From: Vulcanimicrobium sp035943995
Lineage (GTDB): Bacteria > Vulcanimicrobiota > Vulcanimicrobiia > Vulcanimicrobiales > Vulcanimicrobiaceae
Length of the DNA stretch: 64,000 nucleotides
Assembly (NCBI GenBank): GCA_035943995.1
Contig: DASZBS010000083.1
Location: 1 to 64,000, forward strand
Reading direction: 5' to 3'
In this document: positions 1 through 8,404 of the stretch, in pieces
Position numbering within the stretch: position 1 is the first letter of the stretch
Layout of the letters: each line of letters starts with the position of its first letter
Position numbers and translations under genes: made by a program
The notes under the pieces: generated by a model
Told to the model about the DNA's origin: nothing
Seen by the model: only the letters and a program-made list of their open reading frames with translations
Database searches by the model: none

Positions 1-1418
1 TGAATCTCGATCCCGTTGGGCGCGACTCCCGTCTGGCCGTGGAGCAAGTCGAACATCGGGACGCCGGTGATGTCGACGACGACCGTCTTGCCGGGCGCCG
101 TGAACGACGACGGCGGGCTACCCAAACAGGTCACGAACGCATTTCGCGCACTCTGGTACAGCGCGCCGTAACCGGACTGGCACGCGCCCGAGCACGACGA
201 CGACGGCGGCTCGATGATCATCGTCTCGTTGGGGTTGTTCATGTCGGCGATGACGATGTGGTAGTCGTTGTCCGCCTCGGTCTTCCACCCGACGATCGTG
301 CCGCGCACTTGCACTGCTTTGAGCTCCCACGGCGAGAAGCGCACGTTATCCGACGACGACGACAGCCCGGACGGCACCGCGGCATGGATCAGCGTGTCGA
401 CCGTGACGATCTGCACGTTGCGGTTGACCTGCGACGCGAACGGATCGCTCATCGTTTTCACGTGCCAGCGCTCCACGCCGCACGAGATGCCGCATCCGCT
501 GCTGCCGCCGCCGGTCGGCAGCGGGATCGGCGTCGGCCCGCCGGGCGGCGTCGCGGTCGGCGTCGGCGTCGGCACCGGCGTGGCGGTAGGTTTCGGTGTC
601 GGTGTCGGCCCGGGCGTCGGCGTCGCGGTGGGTTTCGGCGTCGGGGTCGGCGTGCCGGCCGGCGTCGGCGTCGCGACGGGTGTCGCCGTCGGGACCGGCG
701 TCGCGGTCGGCCGCGGCGTCGGCGTCGGCGTGCTCGTCCCGCCGCTCAGCGTGACGTCGTCGACGTAGAGGATCGTGTACGTTCCGCTGTAGCCGTCGCC
801 GTGCACGCCGAAATACAGGTACAGCGTCTGGCCCGCGTACGCCGACACGTCGAACGTCTTCTGCACCCACGCGTTCGTCTCGTCCACCGCTTGCCACAGC
901 ATCTTCACGGTGACGCCGTTGGCATCCATCAGCTCGGCTTCCTGATACGCATACGTCGTCGAGCTCTCGTTCGAGAACCCGTAGTACCAGAACGTGAGCA
1001 CGCCGCTCGCGGGAATCGTCACTTGCTGACACACGCCCGCGTCGCCGTTGATCTCGCCCGACGTCGAACCGGCCGAGCCGCCGCGCGCGGAGTACGTGCC
1101 GGTGTGCGCGCGCGTCGTCGACATCGCCGCGTTCACGTTGCCGCACTGCCCCCACGACGCGAACCCGCCCGACTCGAAGCCGGGATCGCTCAGAATGTTC
1201 GTCGACAGCGTGTGGCGCGCGTGGGCGTCCGACGCGGTCTTCGGCACGCGGATCTGCCGCATCGTCTGCGTCCCGCGCGCCACCGTCGTATTCGGCGGCA
1301 CGAACGCCTCGGGGTCGCGTACCCCTGGCTTGGGCGGCACGCTGCCGGTGCCGCCGTTGCAGGCGACCAGCGTCGTGACGAAGAGTGCGCCGGCAAGCGC
1401 TGACAGGATACGCCGCAT
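1..1418 (-). CDS. Pro/Thr-rich lipoprotein with jelly-roll-like and OB-like domains, C-terminus off the window
   Basis: The frame is open from an ATG at 1418 to the left edge, so the C-terminus is missing. Residues 1-20 form a lipoprotein signal with lipobox LVAC followed by NGG, which predicts an outer-face membrane anchor. Residues about 65-215 (DPGFESGGFASWG early, YVDDVTLSG at the end) look like a carbohydrate-binding jelly-roll module of the CBM4/9 or DUF642 kind. About 90 residues of TPTP/TPKP-type linker follow (roughly positions 505-750). The last part (WHVKTMSDPF, then VQVRGTIVGWK and DNDYHIVIAD) resembles a small conserved OB-like domain of unknown function seen in secreted proteins. 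Role unknown; cell-surface binding or structure is inference. It is read toward the left edge, downstream of the rplA terminator. Confidence 0.75.
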   Translation of the reverse strand, partial: MRRILSALAGALFVTTLVACNGGTGSVPPKPGVRDPEAFVPPNTTVARGTQTMRQIRVPKTASDAHARHTLSTNILSDPGFESGGFASWGQCGNVNAAMSTTRAHTGTYSARGGSAGSTSGEINGDAGVCQQVTIPASGVLTFWYYGFSNESSTTYAYQEAELMDANGVTVKMLWQAVDETNAWVQKTFDVSAYAGQTLYLYFGVHGDGYSGTYTILYVDDVTLSGGTSTPTPTPRPTATPVPTATPVATPTPAGTPTPTPKPTATPTPGPTPTPKPTATPVPTPTPTATPPGGPTPIPLPTGGGSSGCGISCGVERWHVKTMSDPFASQVNRNVQIVTVDTLIHAAVPSGLSSSSDNVRFSPWELKAVQVRGTIVGWKTEADNDYHIVIADMNNPNETMIIEPPSSSCSGACQSGYGALYQSARNAFVTCLGSPPSSFTAPGKTVVVDITGVPMFDLLHGQTGVAPNGIEI

Positions 1419-1496
1419 GAGGACCCCCGGAATCCATAGAGCGAGGCGAGCTACCCGCGCTCTGTTGCGGCGCATCTCCCAGCTTCCTCCCAGGCC

Positions 1497-1537
1497 ACAA
1501 AAAAAGAGACGGGGCGCAATCCGCGCCCCGCCTCTCC
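1497..1537 (-). terminator. Rho-independent terminator of rplK-rplA
   Basis: Just after the rplA stop, reading leftward, a 13-pair stem (arms 1505-1517 and 1523-1535, one G-T pair) closes a 5-base loop. It is followed by a run of T residues on the minus strand (1499-1505). This is a textbook intrinsic terminator. It ends the operon after rplA, so rplJ-rplL and rpoBC are not co-transcribed here. Confidence 0.93.
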
Positions 1538-1560
1538 CTGACCGGCTCGGCGCCGGAGTG

Positions 1561-2268
1561 CTATGCCGTGCTGGCGGTCGCGCGGACGCGGGTCGGGTCG
1601 ACCTTCACGCCGGGGCCCATCGTGGACGTCAGCGTGATCGAGCGCAGGTACGTGCCCTTCGCGGCCGACGGCTTCGCGCGCACGATCGCGTCGAGCAGCA
1701 CGCCAACGTTCTCGACGATGGCTTTTTCGTCGAACGACGCCTTGCCGACGATGGTGTGCACGATGCCGGTCTTGTCGAGGCGGTACTCCACCTTACCGGC
1801 TTTGATGTCGCGCACGGCGTTGCCGATGTTCGGCGACACGGTGCCCGCCTTGGGGTTCGGCATCTTCTGCGCGAGGATGCGCCCGAGCTCTTTGCCGATC
1901 GACGGCATCATGTCGGGCGTCGCGACGGCGACGTCGAAGTCGGCGAAGCCGCCCTTGACGCGTTCGATGAGATCGGCTTCGCCGACGACGTCGGCGCCGG
2001 CTTCCTGCGCGGCGCGCGCCGCGTCACCGCGCGCGAACGCGATCACGCGCACGACGCGTCCCGTGCCGTGCGGCAGGTTCACCGTGCCGCGTACGTTCTG
2101 ATCCGACTTCTTGGGATCGACGCCGAGCTTGATGTGGATCTCGACGGTCTCGTCGAACTTTGCCGTCGCGTTCTTCTTCACCAGCGTCGTCGCTTCGGCG
2201 GGATCGTACATCTTCTCCGCGTCGAACGCCGCGGCGAGATTCTTGTAGCGCTTGCCGTGCTTGCGCAT
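1561..2268 (-). CDS. rplA: 50S ribosomal protein L1
   Basis: A 235-residue protein of the normal L1 length that aligns from end to end with the family: N-terminal MRKHGKRYK, ETVEIHIKLGVDPKKSDQ, VRGTVNLPHGTG, and MPNPKAGTVSPN in the conserved rRNA-binding region. L1 binds 23S rRNA at the mobile L1 stalk and in many bacteria represses its own operon. Its ATG overlaps the rplK stop (TGATG), implying translational coupling. A strong terminator follows directly, so the transcript is only rplK-rplA. In most bacteria rplJ and rplL come next; they are absent here. Confidence 0.98.
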   Translation of the reverse strand: MRKHGKRYKNLAAAFDAEKMYDPAEATTLVKKNATAKFDETVEIHIKLGVDPKKSDQNVRGTVNLPHGTGRVVRVIAFARGDAARAAQEAGADVVGEADLIERVKGGFADFDVAVATPDMMPSIGKELGRILAQKMPNPKAGTVSPNIGNAVRDIKAGKVEYRLDKTGIVHTIVGKASFDEKAIVENVGVLLDAIVRAKPSAAKGTYLRSITLTSTMGPGVKVDPTRVRATASTA

Positions 2269-2693
2269 CAGTTCGCGACCTCCACGCCCATCGAGCGCGC
2301 GGTGCCGGCGATGATCTTCATCGCGGCCGCTTCGTCGTTGGCGTTGAGGTCGGGCTTCTTGGCCTCGGCGATCTCGCGGACTTGCGCCTGGGTCAGCTTG
2401 CCGACTTTGTTGCGGTTGGGCTCTTTCGAACCCGACTCGAGACCCAGCGCGCGCTTGATCAGGAACGACGCGGGCGGCGTCTTCGTGATGAACGTGAACG
2501 TGCGGTCCTCGAACACCGTGATCTCGACCGGGATGATGAAGCCTTCTTGGGCCTTCGTGCGGTCGTTGTACTGCTTGCAGAAGTCCATGATGTTGAGCGA
2601 GTAGGGGCCCAACGCCGGACCGACGGGAGGCGCAGGTGTCGCCTTCCCGGCGGGAAGAGCGAGACCGATCTTCCCGACGACTCTTTTAGCCAT
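2268..2693 (-). CDS. rplK: 50S ribosomal protein L11
   Basis: A 141-residue L11 of standard length. The N-terminal domain has the proline-rich PAPPVGPALGPYSLNIM helix region, and the C-terminal rRNA-binding domain ends ARSMGVEV. L11 forms the base of the stalk where EF-G and release factors act. A good Shine-Dalgarno (AAAGGA) precedes the ATG, and a sigma-70-type promoter is visible about 110 bases upstream. rplK normally sits directly behind nusG; here nusG lies about 10.9 kb away on the same strand, with unrelated genes between, and rplK has acquired or kept its own promoter. Confidence 0.98.
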   Translation of the reverse strand: MAKRVVGKIGLALPAGKATPAPPVGPALGPYSLNIMDFCKQYNDRTKAQEGFIIPVEITVFEDRTFTFITKTPPASFLIKRALGLESGSKEPNRNKVGKLTQAQVREIAEAKKPDLNANDEAAAMKIIAGTARSMGVEVAN

Positions 2694-2808
2694 GTGATCC
2701 TTTCGACTCGCCGCGGCGGGGCCGCAAACGATTCTCCCCCCGAGTGAACGCGCCGGCCGCCGGGGTGAGCGAGCCGCCGCGGCCCGGCACAGCCGGGCGC
2801 AACGCTTC

Positions 2809-2838
2809 AGTCTACCACACGGGCGGCGCCCCGTCCAA
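2809..2838 (-). promoter_or_regulatory. Probable promoter of rplK-rplA
   Basis: On the minus strand TTGGAC (2838-2833) and TAGACT (2814-2809) are separated by 18 bases, close to the sigma-70 consensus. Transcription would start near 2800, leaving a leader of about 105 bases before rplK that could carry L1 autoregulation. Motif-based call only. Confidence 0.6.
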
Positions 2839-2868
2839 CGCCCCCACGGCTGACCTGATCTGGCCGCC

Positions 2869-2897
2869 TTGACATCCGTGCCGAACGGGCGTATCTA
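2869..2897 (+). promoter_or_regulatory. Probable promoter of the GrpB-fusion gene
   Basis: TTGACA (2869-2874) and TATCTA (2892-2897) are spaced by exactly 17 bases, a near-perfect housekeeping promoter. They lie 34 bases upstream of the GTG start of the GrpB-domain gene. It is divergent from the rplK promoter in the same 237-base gap. Confidence 0.75.
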
Positions 2898-2930
2898 AAC
2901 GACTCAACGACTCGCGAGGAAGGTGTTCGC

Positions 2931-4184
2931 GTGAAACCAGATGCCGCCATGAGCGCCCTGCCCGCTCGCCCGCGCGGGCTGATCGAGATCGCCGTTCACA
3001 ACGCGCGCTGGCCGGTCGTGTTCGCGACCGAACAGGCACGGCTGCAGGCCGTGCTGCACCAGGCCGGCGTCGCCGGCCGCGTCGTAGCGATCGAGCACAT
3101 CGGCAGCACCGCCGTTCCCGGGCTGGGTTCGAAGCCCGTCGTCGATCTGATGATCGGCATGCAATCAAGCGCCGACGTCACGGCATTTCCCGCTGCCGCG
3201 CTGACGCAGCTCGGGTACGTCGCGCGACCGTTCCTTCCGTCCGCTCCGCCGCGCCCCGGCGCGCCTCCGCCGGCGCCGCGCCTGCTCTTCAGCAAGTACA
3301 CCTCGCCGACGACGAACGTGCATGTTTTCGCGCACGACGACGCGCGGTGGCGCGGACATGCCGGCGTGCGCGACTATCTTCGCGCGCACCCGAAGGTCGC
3401 CGCGACATACGACTACCTCAAGCGCGTGTACGCGGCGCGATATGGCAGCGATCAGCTTGCGTACGCGCGTGCGAAGCGCCCGTTTCTGAACTCCGTCGAA
3501 AATCTCGCGCTCAACCGCAAGACGCCCGTCGCGGCAAAAAAAGCGACGATGCAGACGCGGCTGGCGGCGGCCGTCCGCTCCATCGGCATCGGCGGCCCCG
3601 GCGACGGCGGCCCGGGCCCTGGGCCGCACCACGGTCCCGGCGGGCACCCGGGTACGACGGCGCCCCCACCGAATCCGAGCGATCCGTTTACCTGGCAGCC
3701 CAACGTTTGGTACGAACGTACGACGTCGCCATCAGGATTCTCCGTAGCCGCAAACCAAGATCCGCGCGGCTCGGGCGCAATCGGGATGTTCTACATGTAC
3801 GACCCCACGTCGACGGTCGCGCATATCTACGGCCGCGGCGATCCGGGCAGCAGCGACCCGACCGTCCCTGACGCCTCCGCCATCGCCCAAGAGGAGCCGG
3901 TCGTCATGGAGATCACGCGCGACGACGGGACGACGTTTACCGAAGCGTTGTATCCTGCGGGTTACACGATCCCCGGTGTCCCGATGAACGCGCAATGCTG
4001 GACGAACATCGATCAAACCACGACCTGCACGTGGAACAACGACGGCAGCCCGTGGACCGGTCCCGTGCCCGACACCGCCCCGAACGTGGGCGATCCGACG
4101 AGCCCCGACGATCCGGAGCCGGACGATATCCCCAGCCCCGACGACCCGCCGCCGCCGGACTACAGCCCGTACGAAGGACCGTGA
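2931..4184 (+). CDS. GrpB/UPF0157 nucleotidyltransferase-like protein with a long unknown C-terminal extension
   Basis: Residues about 15-195 are a GrpB (UPF0157) domain, a nucleotidyltransferase-like fold: VAIEHIGSTAVPGLGSKPVVD is the signature (IEHIGST and the KPVVD acidic end), followed by NVHVFAHDD and the usual KRPFLNSVE ending. Family members are normally 170-200 residues; this one has 417. The extra half starts with a Gly/Pro/His-rich linker (about 215-245). It continues as an unrecognised globular-looking stretch (WQPNVWYERTT, GMFYMYDPTS, two Cys in NAQCWTN/TTTCTWN) and ends in an acidic proline-rich tail. GTG start chosen for GAGGAAGG seven bases upstream; an in-frame ATG at 2949 is the alternative. 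The reading frame is unbroken, so the fusion is real unless the assembly is wrong. Function unknown. Confidence 0.8.
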   Translation: MKPDAAMSALPARPRGLIEIAVHNARWPVVFATEQARLQAVLHQAGVAGRVVAIEHIGSTAVPGLGSKPVVDLMIGMQSSADVTAFPAAALTQLGYVARPFLPSAPPRPGAPPPAPRLLFSKYTSPTTNVHVFAHDDARWRGHAGVRDYLRAHPKVAATYDYLKRVYAARYGSDQLAYARAKRPFLNSVENLALNRKTPVAAKKATMQTRLAAAVRSIGIGGPGDGGPGPGPHHGPGGHPGTTAPPPNPSDPFTWQPNVWYERTTSPSGFSVAANQDPRGSGAIGMFYMYDPTSTVAHIYGRGDPGSSDPTVPDASAIAQEEPVVMEITRDDGTTFTEALYPAGYTIPGVPMNAQCWTNIDQTTTCTWNNDGSPWTGPVPDTAPNVGDPTSPDDPEPDDIPSPDDPPPPDYSPYEGP

Positions 4185-4200
4185 GCGGGGCGACCTCCGA

Positions 4201-5292
4201 TCACGGGGTCGGCGACGGCGCCGGGGACGGGGTCGGCGACGGTGCCGGGGTCGCCGGCGGTTCATAGGTCGTCAGCCCGCGGATGAAGTTCGTCGACGGG
4301 TTCGGGCTGATGACCCGGGTCGGCGCCGGTGCACCGCTCGCCGTCCTGTCGAACACCGCGATCGTGGACGGCGACGAGCCGTCGATCGCGTTGAGCCCGA
4401 CGTAGAGGCGGCCGGCGTCGTCGACCGTCAGCGCGCTGATGTAGGTCGTCGGGAAGGGTCCGATCGTGCGCGAGACGATCGCGGGACCGCTCGCCGGGCA
4501 ACTCGTGATTTCCTGGATCGTGGAGTTTGCGAGGTCGCCTTCCGTGCGCACCACGAGGTAGATCGACTTCTCGGTCGACACCGCCAGCGGTCCGTCGCCG
4601 TAGAACGCGCTGACCGTGCAGTCTTCGAGCGTGTTGTCGACCGTCGTCGCGCGGCGCCCGTACTCGCGGATCTCACCGCCGCTGTTGACGAGGTAGTCGC
4701 CGCCGCTGCGGTCGGTGTCGAGGTAGAGGCCCGCGAATCCCGGCGGTCCCAGCGTGAGCATGTTCGTCAGCGACGCGCCGTCGGTCGCGAAGCGTTTCAC
4801 GATGAAGCTGTTCGGCGTGTTGTAGAGCATGTCGAAACCGCCCAAGCCGTTGCGCGCCACGCCGTCGCCTTGCGTCCCCGGCGCCGTGTCGTCGCACGCG
4901 ACCGTCGTCGAGGCCGGCGAACCGTCGGCGTCGGCGGGCTCGACGTCGGTGCGGCAGTGCTCGCCCGTGTCGTCGAAGTAGTTCTGCTGCACGTCGAGCG
5001 TGCCGTCCGCGTTCGTTGCGACCGCCGTGGTGATCCCTTGCTGCTCGGGATGCGGCGTGATCGACCGCGTCGCCGTCGCGCTTCCCTTCGCGTTGAGCGG
5101 CAACGCGTACACGGTCGACGTCGTCGCGTAGTACAAGGTTCCGTCTTTGAGCGACGAGGTCGTTCTCTGCGCGCTGCTCTGCAGCGTTCCCGGCGCGCGG
5201 CCGTCGGGCGGGACGGAGTGCGCGCCCCCGCCGCATCCCGCGAGAATAGCGATACCGAGCGCCGCGAATATGCCCGTCGTGCGCGACATCAT
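4201..5292 (-). CDS. Lipoprotein with probable beta-propeller-like repeats and Pro-rich tail
   Basis: The N-terminus MMSRTTGIFAALGIAILAGC is a clear lipoprotein signal (lipobox LAGC, then GGG). The body has recurring segments such as GTLYYATTSTVYALPL, GGFDMLYNT, GLYLDTD and GRLYVGLNA, which look like blades of a beta-propeller. Similar repeats are common in secreted proteins of this kind of genome. The C-terminus is a PSPTPSPAPSPTP tail, probably spanning or anchoring to the cell wall. I chose the ATG at 5292 because AGAAGGGG lies about nine bases upstream; a GTG at 5304 would leave almost no spacing. It ends 17 bases from the oppositely oriented GrpB-fusion gene. No specific ligand can be named. 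Confidence 0.75.
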   Translation of the reverse strand: MMSRTTGIFAALGIAILAGCGGGAHSVPPDGRAPGTLQSSAQRTTSSLKDGTLYYATTSTVYALPLNAKGSATATRSITPHPEQQGITTAVATNADGTLDVQQNYFDDTGEHCRTDVEPADADGSPASTTVACDDTAPGTQGDGVARNGLGGFDMLYNTPNSFIVKRFATDGASLTNMLTLGPPGFAGLYLDTDRSGGDYLVNSGGEIREYGRRATTVDNTLEDCTVSAFYGDGPLAVSTEKSIYLVVRTEGDLANSTIQEITSCPASGPAIVSRTIGPFPTTYISALTVDDAGRLYVGLNAIDGSSPSTIAVFDRTASGAPAPTRVISPNPSTNFIRGLTTYEPPATPAPSPTPSPAPSPTP

Positions 5293-5463
5293 GAAAAGTA
5301 CCACCCCTTCTAAAAACTAGGCTTCCATGCGCCGTACGGTCGCCACCGCACGGCGCCGGTCCTGGCAGACGCCGTAAAGTTGGCGCCCCGGGTCGCCGGG
5401 AGCGCAGAGGTCGCTCGCTCTGTATTGCCGAACGACCGAGCTACCTTGATCATGGAGACGTCT

Positions 5464-5919
5464 ATGAGCCTTCTACAGCGCCAACAGCTCACGTCATCGC
5501 CGCTCACGCGGTTCAGCAGCGTCGTGACGGCACCGCAAAATATGCGTGACGACTTGCTCGACCCGAACAAGACCCACGATAGTCTGATCGACTACCTCTC
5601 CGACGTCATCCTCGCCCACAACATCCCGTTCGAGTTTACCGTCATCCGCACGGGCCATCACGATGACGGACCGCACGGCCATTTCGGCGGCTTCGCGGCC
5701 GACGGCTGGCCGCTGAACTCGACGAACGAGGGCGACTTCGCACCGGCTCAATCCACCGTCATGACCAAATTTCTGACGGCGGCCGCGCATTCGAAGTTCG
5801 CCCGCCAGATCGGGCTCGGCGGCACGTCGAACACACCGGGCAACATGGCCACCATCGCCGCGGTCACGCACTTTCCCGACGGCACCCAAGACCACGTCCA
5901 TCTGGGCGCCGTGATCTGA
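5464..5919 (+). CDS. Peptidase M15-like zinc protein
   Basis: A 151-residue protein whose middle reads HGHFGGFAAD, matching the HxxGxAxD zinc motif of the M15 (VanX / D-Ala-D-Ala carboxypeptidase) fold. It ends with QDHVHLGAV, where the second histidine pair supplies the third zinc ligand in that family. The preceding EFTVIRTGHHDDG also fits the fold. No signal peptide or membrane segment is visible, so it acts in the cytoplasm or is exported another way. ATG at 5464 is preceded by GGAGA with six-base spacing; an upstream in-frame ATG at 5380 lacks this. M15 enzymes cut peptidoglycan stem peptides or act as phage endolysins. The substrate here is unknown. Confidence 0.6.
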   Translation: MSLLQRQQLTSSPLTRFSSVVTAPQNMRDDLLDPNKTHDSLIDYLSDVILAHNIPFEFTVIRTGHHDDGPHGHFGGFAADGWPLNSTNEGDFAPAQSTVMTKFLTAAAHSKFARQIGLGGTSNTPGNMATIAAVTHFPDGTQDHVHLGAVI

Positions 5920-5941
5920 GCGAAAGCCGGCGAAAGCCGTT

Positions 5942-7498
5942 CTACGTGCGGCGCTCGCGCTTTTGCGGCCGCTGACGCAGCTCTTCGCCCAGCGATGCGA
6001 AGCCAGTCGTCGATTTCGCGGTCGTCGCAGCAGCTTCGGCGGCGCCGTGCATGGTGGTGAGGTTGATGCGACGCGTCGCGCGGTCGGCCGAGCGAACCTG
6101 GACTTCGATCGCTTCGCCGATCTCGTAGTCCGCGGGGTTCGCGTCGCTCTCGCGCACGGCGCCGACGATGCCGGGCGCGATCTCGACCTGTAAGCGCGGC
6201 TCTTTTGCGACGACCTTGCCCTGCACGGTCGTGCCGCGGCGCAAGACGTCGGCGTGATCGCGCCACGGATCGGGTAGCGCGTTTTTGCGGGAGAGCGAGA
6301 TCTTTTTGCCGTTCTCGTCGATGCGCAGCACTTCGACCGGAAGTTTCTCACCGACGGTCACGACGTCCGACGTCTTCTCGACGCGTTCGAACGCGAGCTC
6401 GCGCATCGGGATAAGGCCGTCGACGCCGCCGAGATCCACGAAGGCGCCGAAATCGGTGAGCCGCACCACGGTGCCTTCGCGAACTTGACCGACTTCGAGC
6501 GAACGCAGTAGCTCGTGGCGTTTGCTGCGCCGTTCCTCCTCGACCGCGCGGCGGTGCGACACGACGATGCGGCGGCGACCGGCGTCGACGTCGATCACCT
6601 TGAGCGGCACCGTCGTCTTCACCAGCGTGTCGATCGCGGTGCCCAGCGGCACGCGCGCCTGCGACGCGGGCAAGAAGCCGCGAATGCCGCCGACGTCGAC
6701 GAGCAGCCCGCCGTTGACGGCCGCGGTGACATAGCCGGACAACGACTCGCCACCCTCGCGCGCTGCGACGACGCGCTCCCAGGCCTGCTGCGCGCGCACC
6801 CGCCGCGGATCGACCGGCGGCGCCGCGGGGGCGGGCGCGGGCGGCGTCTCGCCGGCGGCGGTTGGTTCGGAAGCGGCGATCGGTTCCGGCGCGGCGATCG
6901 GTTCCGGTGCGGCGATGGGCTCCGGTGCTGAGATGGGCTCGGATGCGGCGATCGGCTCCGGCGCGGCAATTGGTTCGGGCGCGGGGATCGGCTCCGGCGT
7001 TGCAATGGGCTCGGGTGCGGCGATCGGCTCGACTGCGGCGACCGGCTCGGGCGCGGGGACCGGCTCTGCCGCAGCGATCGGCTCGGGGGCGGCGATCGGC
7101 TCGGGCGCGGCGATCGGCTCGGGAGCGGCGATCGCTTCCGGCGCGGCGATCGGCTCAGGAGCGGCGATCGGCTCGGGCGCGGCGATCGGCTCGGGAGCGG
7201 CGATCGCTTCCGGCGCGGGGATCGGCTCGGGGGCGGCGATCGGGTCGGCTTCCGGGGACGGAGCGGGGGTGGACATGTGCGCGAACGCGGACGCTGCGCT
7301 GACCGACGCCTCGAACGACGGCGCCGGCTCGACCGGTTGCGCCGTTTCGACCGGCTGCGCAGCAACGGGTTCCGGTTGCGCTGCGGGCGCCGGCTCGGAT
7401 GCGACGACCGATGCCGCCGCGGCGTCCATCTCGGGAGCCGGGTGGACGTGGGCTTCGTGGGCGGCGGCGTCTGGGTGCGCGGTACTGTCGTCGTTCAT
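5942..7498 (-). CDS. S1 RNA-binding-domain protein (RpsA-like) with long PEPIAA repeat
   Basis: A 518-residue protein. Residues about 255-500 contain three S1 beta-barrel motifs: LSGYVTAAVNGGLLVDVGG; REGTVVRLTDFGAFVDLGG with VDGLIPMREL, the classic S1 signature; and VQGKVVAKEPRLQVEI. Residues about 85-220 are a low-complexity array of six-residue PEPIAA units, preceded by an Ala/Pro/Glu-rich leader. S1 proteins bind mRNA on the 30S subunit. Canonical RpsA has four to six S1 domains without such a repeat, so this may be this lineage's S1 or an accessory RNA-binding protein. In clostridia an S1 gene follows cmk-plsC-ispH; those three genes are in this window but 50 kb away. The DNA encoding the repeat may vary in length between strains. 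Confidence 0.8.
   Translation of the reverse strand: MNDDSTAHPDAAAHEAHVHPAPEMDAAAASVVASEPAPAAQPEPVAAQPVETAQPVEPAPSFEASVSAASAFAHMSTPAPSPEADPIAAPEPIPAPEAIAAPEPIAAPEPIAAPEPIAAPEAIAAPEPIAAPEPIAAPEPIAAAEPVPAPEPVAAVEPIAAPEPIATPEPIPAPEPIAAPEPIAASEPISAPEPIAAPEPIAAPEPIAASEPTAAGETPPAPAPAAPPVDPRRVRAQQAWERVVAAREGGESLSGYVTAAVNGGLLVDVGGIRGFLPASQARVPLGTAIDTLVKTTVPLKVIDVDAGRRRIVVSHRRAVEEERRSKRHELLRSLEVGQVREGTVVRLTDFGAFVDLGGVDGLIPMRELAFERVEKTSDVVTVGEKLPVEVLRIDENGKKISLSRKNALPDPWRDHADVLRRGTTVQGKVVAKEPRLQVEIAPGIVGAVRESDANPADYEIGEAIEVQVRSADRATRRINLTTMHGAAEAAATTAKSTTGFASLGEELRQRPQKRERRT
6858..7250. repeat. Tandem 18-bp coding repeat (PEPIAA units)
   Basis: About twenty near-identical 18-base units (core gcgatcggctcgggcgcg on the plus strand, with scattered substitutions) encode PEPIAA hexapeptides inside the S1-domain gene. 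The unit length keeps the frame, so copy-number change by slippage would lengthen or shorten the protein without breaking it. Confidence 0.9.
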
Positions 7499-7584
7499 CG
7501 TGTTCCGGTGCGGTTCGCGTGCGGGGCGGCGAAGGCTTTCGGAACAAGCGCGGAAAGCCTGGTAATTCGCCGGAGGGCTCGCGC

Positions 7585-8352
7585 ATGCGCCGTCTGCTCA
7601 CCCTGGTCACGGTCCTCGCCGCCGGCGGGTTGTCCGCGTGCGGCGGCGGCGGTTGGTCCGGATCGAGCGTTGCGCCGCCCTCGCGACGCCGACCCCGCCG
7701 ACGGTCGCGACGTCGGCGTACGACGCGGTCATCCAGCAGAACTACGGCGGCGGCTGGGGCGTCGAGCTCGCCGTCTACAAGAACGGCACGCCGCTGTACG
7801 TGCACGGCTACGGCCTGCGCGACCGCGGCCTGCCCGACACGTTTGCCTTCGCGGACATGTGGAAGGTGTCGCAGCCGGAAGCGCAGTTCAACCTCGCGCG
7901 CGGTCAATTCGCACCGGACGCGAACACCGTGTTCGATCTCGCATCGGTCAGCAAGGAGTTCACCGCCGGCGCGATCCTGCTCTTGCAGCAAGACGGAAAG
8001 CTGTCGGTCAACGATCCGATGTCGAAATATTTCCCGGCATTTCCCAACGGGAACGCGATCACGCTGCTCGCTCACGCAGATGTTCGCGCCGAGTCCCTTC
8101 CCGCAGCCGTACGGCACCGCTGCGGACGGCTGGTTCGTCAGCTCGCTCAACGGTCATCTCTCCATCTGGCACGACGGCGAGATCGGCGGCTTTCAAACCA
8201 TGAACGCAACGTTCCCGAACGACGGTATCGACATCATCGTGCTGACGAACGACGGCCTCAACGGCTTCGCGCCGTACAACGCCATCCCGCAACTGTTCCC
8301 GCTCGCCCTCGCGGGGATTTCCACCCAATCCGCTCGGCACCGCGCTCCGTAA
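7585..8352 (+). pseudogene. Broken beta-lactamase-family serine hydrolase (lipoprotein)
   Basis: It starts at ATG 7585 behind GGAGGG with a lipoprotein signal (MRRLLTLVTVLAAGGLSAC). After about 32 residues the homologous reading moves to another frame (near 7680), which then gives SAYDAVIQQNYGG, YGLRDRGLPD and FDLASVSKEFTAGAILLL, where SVSK is the SxxK active-site motif. Near 8070 it jumps back to the first frame for MFAPSPFPQPYG, SIWHDGEIGGFQ and IVLTNDG. The second junction also lacks the roughly 100 residues that normally carry the YxN motif. Two frameshifts plus an internal deletion make an active class-C/EstB-like hydrolase very unlikely. A sequencing error could explain one frameshift but not the deletion. 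Confidence 0.85.
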
Positions 8353-8404
8353 CGTCGCCGCCGCACGAGCGAGAACGGGCGGCATGTTGGGTACCTGAGG
8401 CCCG

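Noticed and set aside
510..760. Repeated gtcggcgtcggc-type DNA resembling a CRISPR or tandem repeat array
   Set aside because: There are no unique spacers; it encodes the TP-rich linker of the first lipoprotein.
6858..7250. The 18-bp repeat array considered as CRISPR
   Set aside because: Units are contiguous without spacers and keep the reading frame of the S1 protein.
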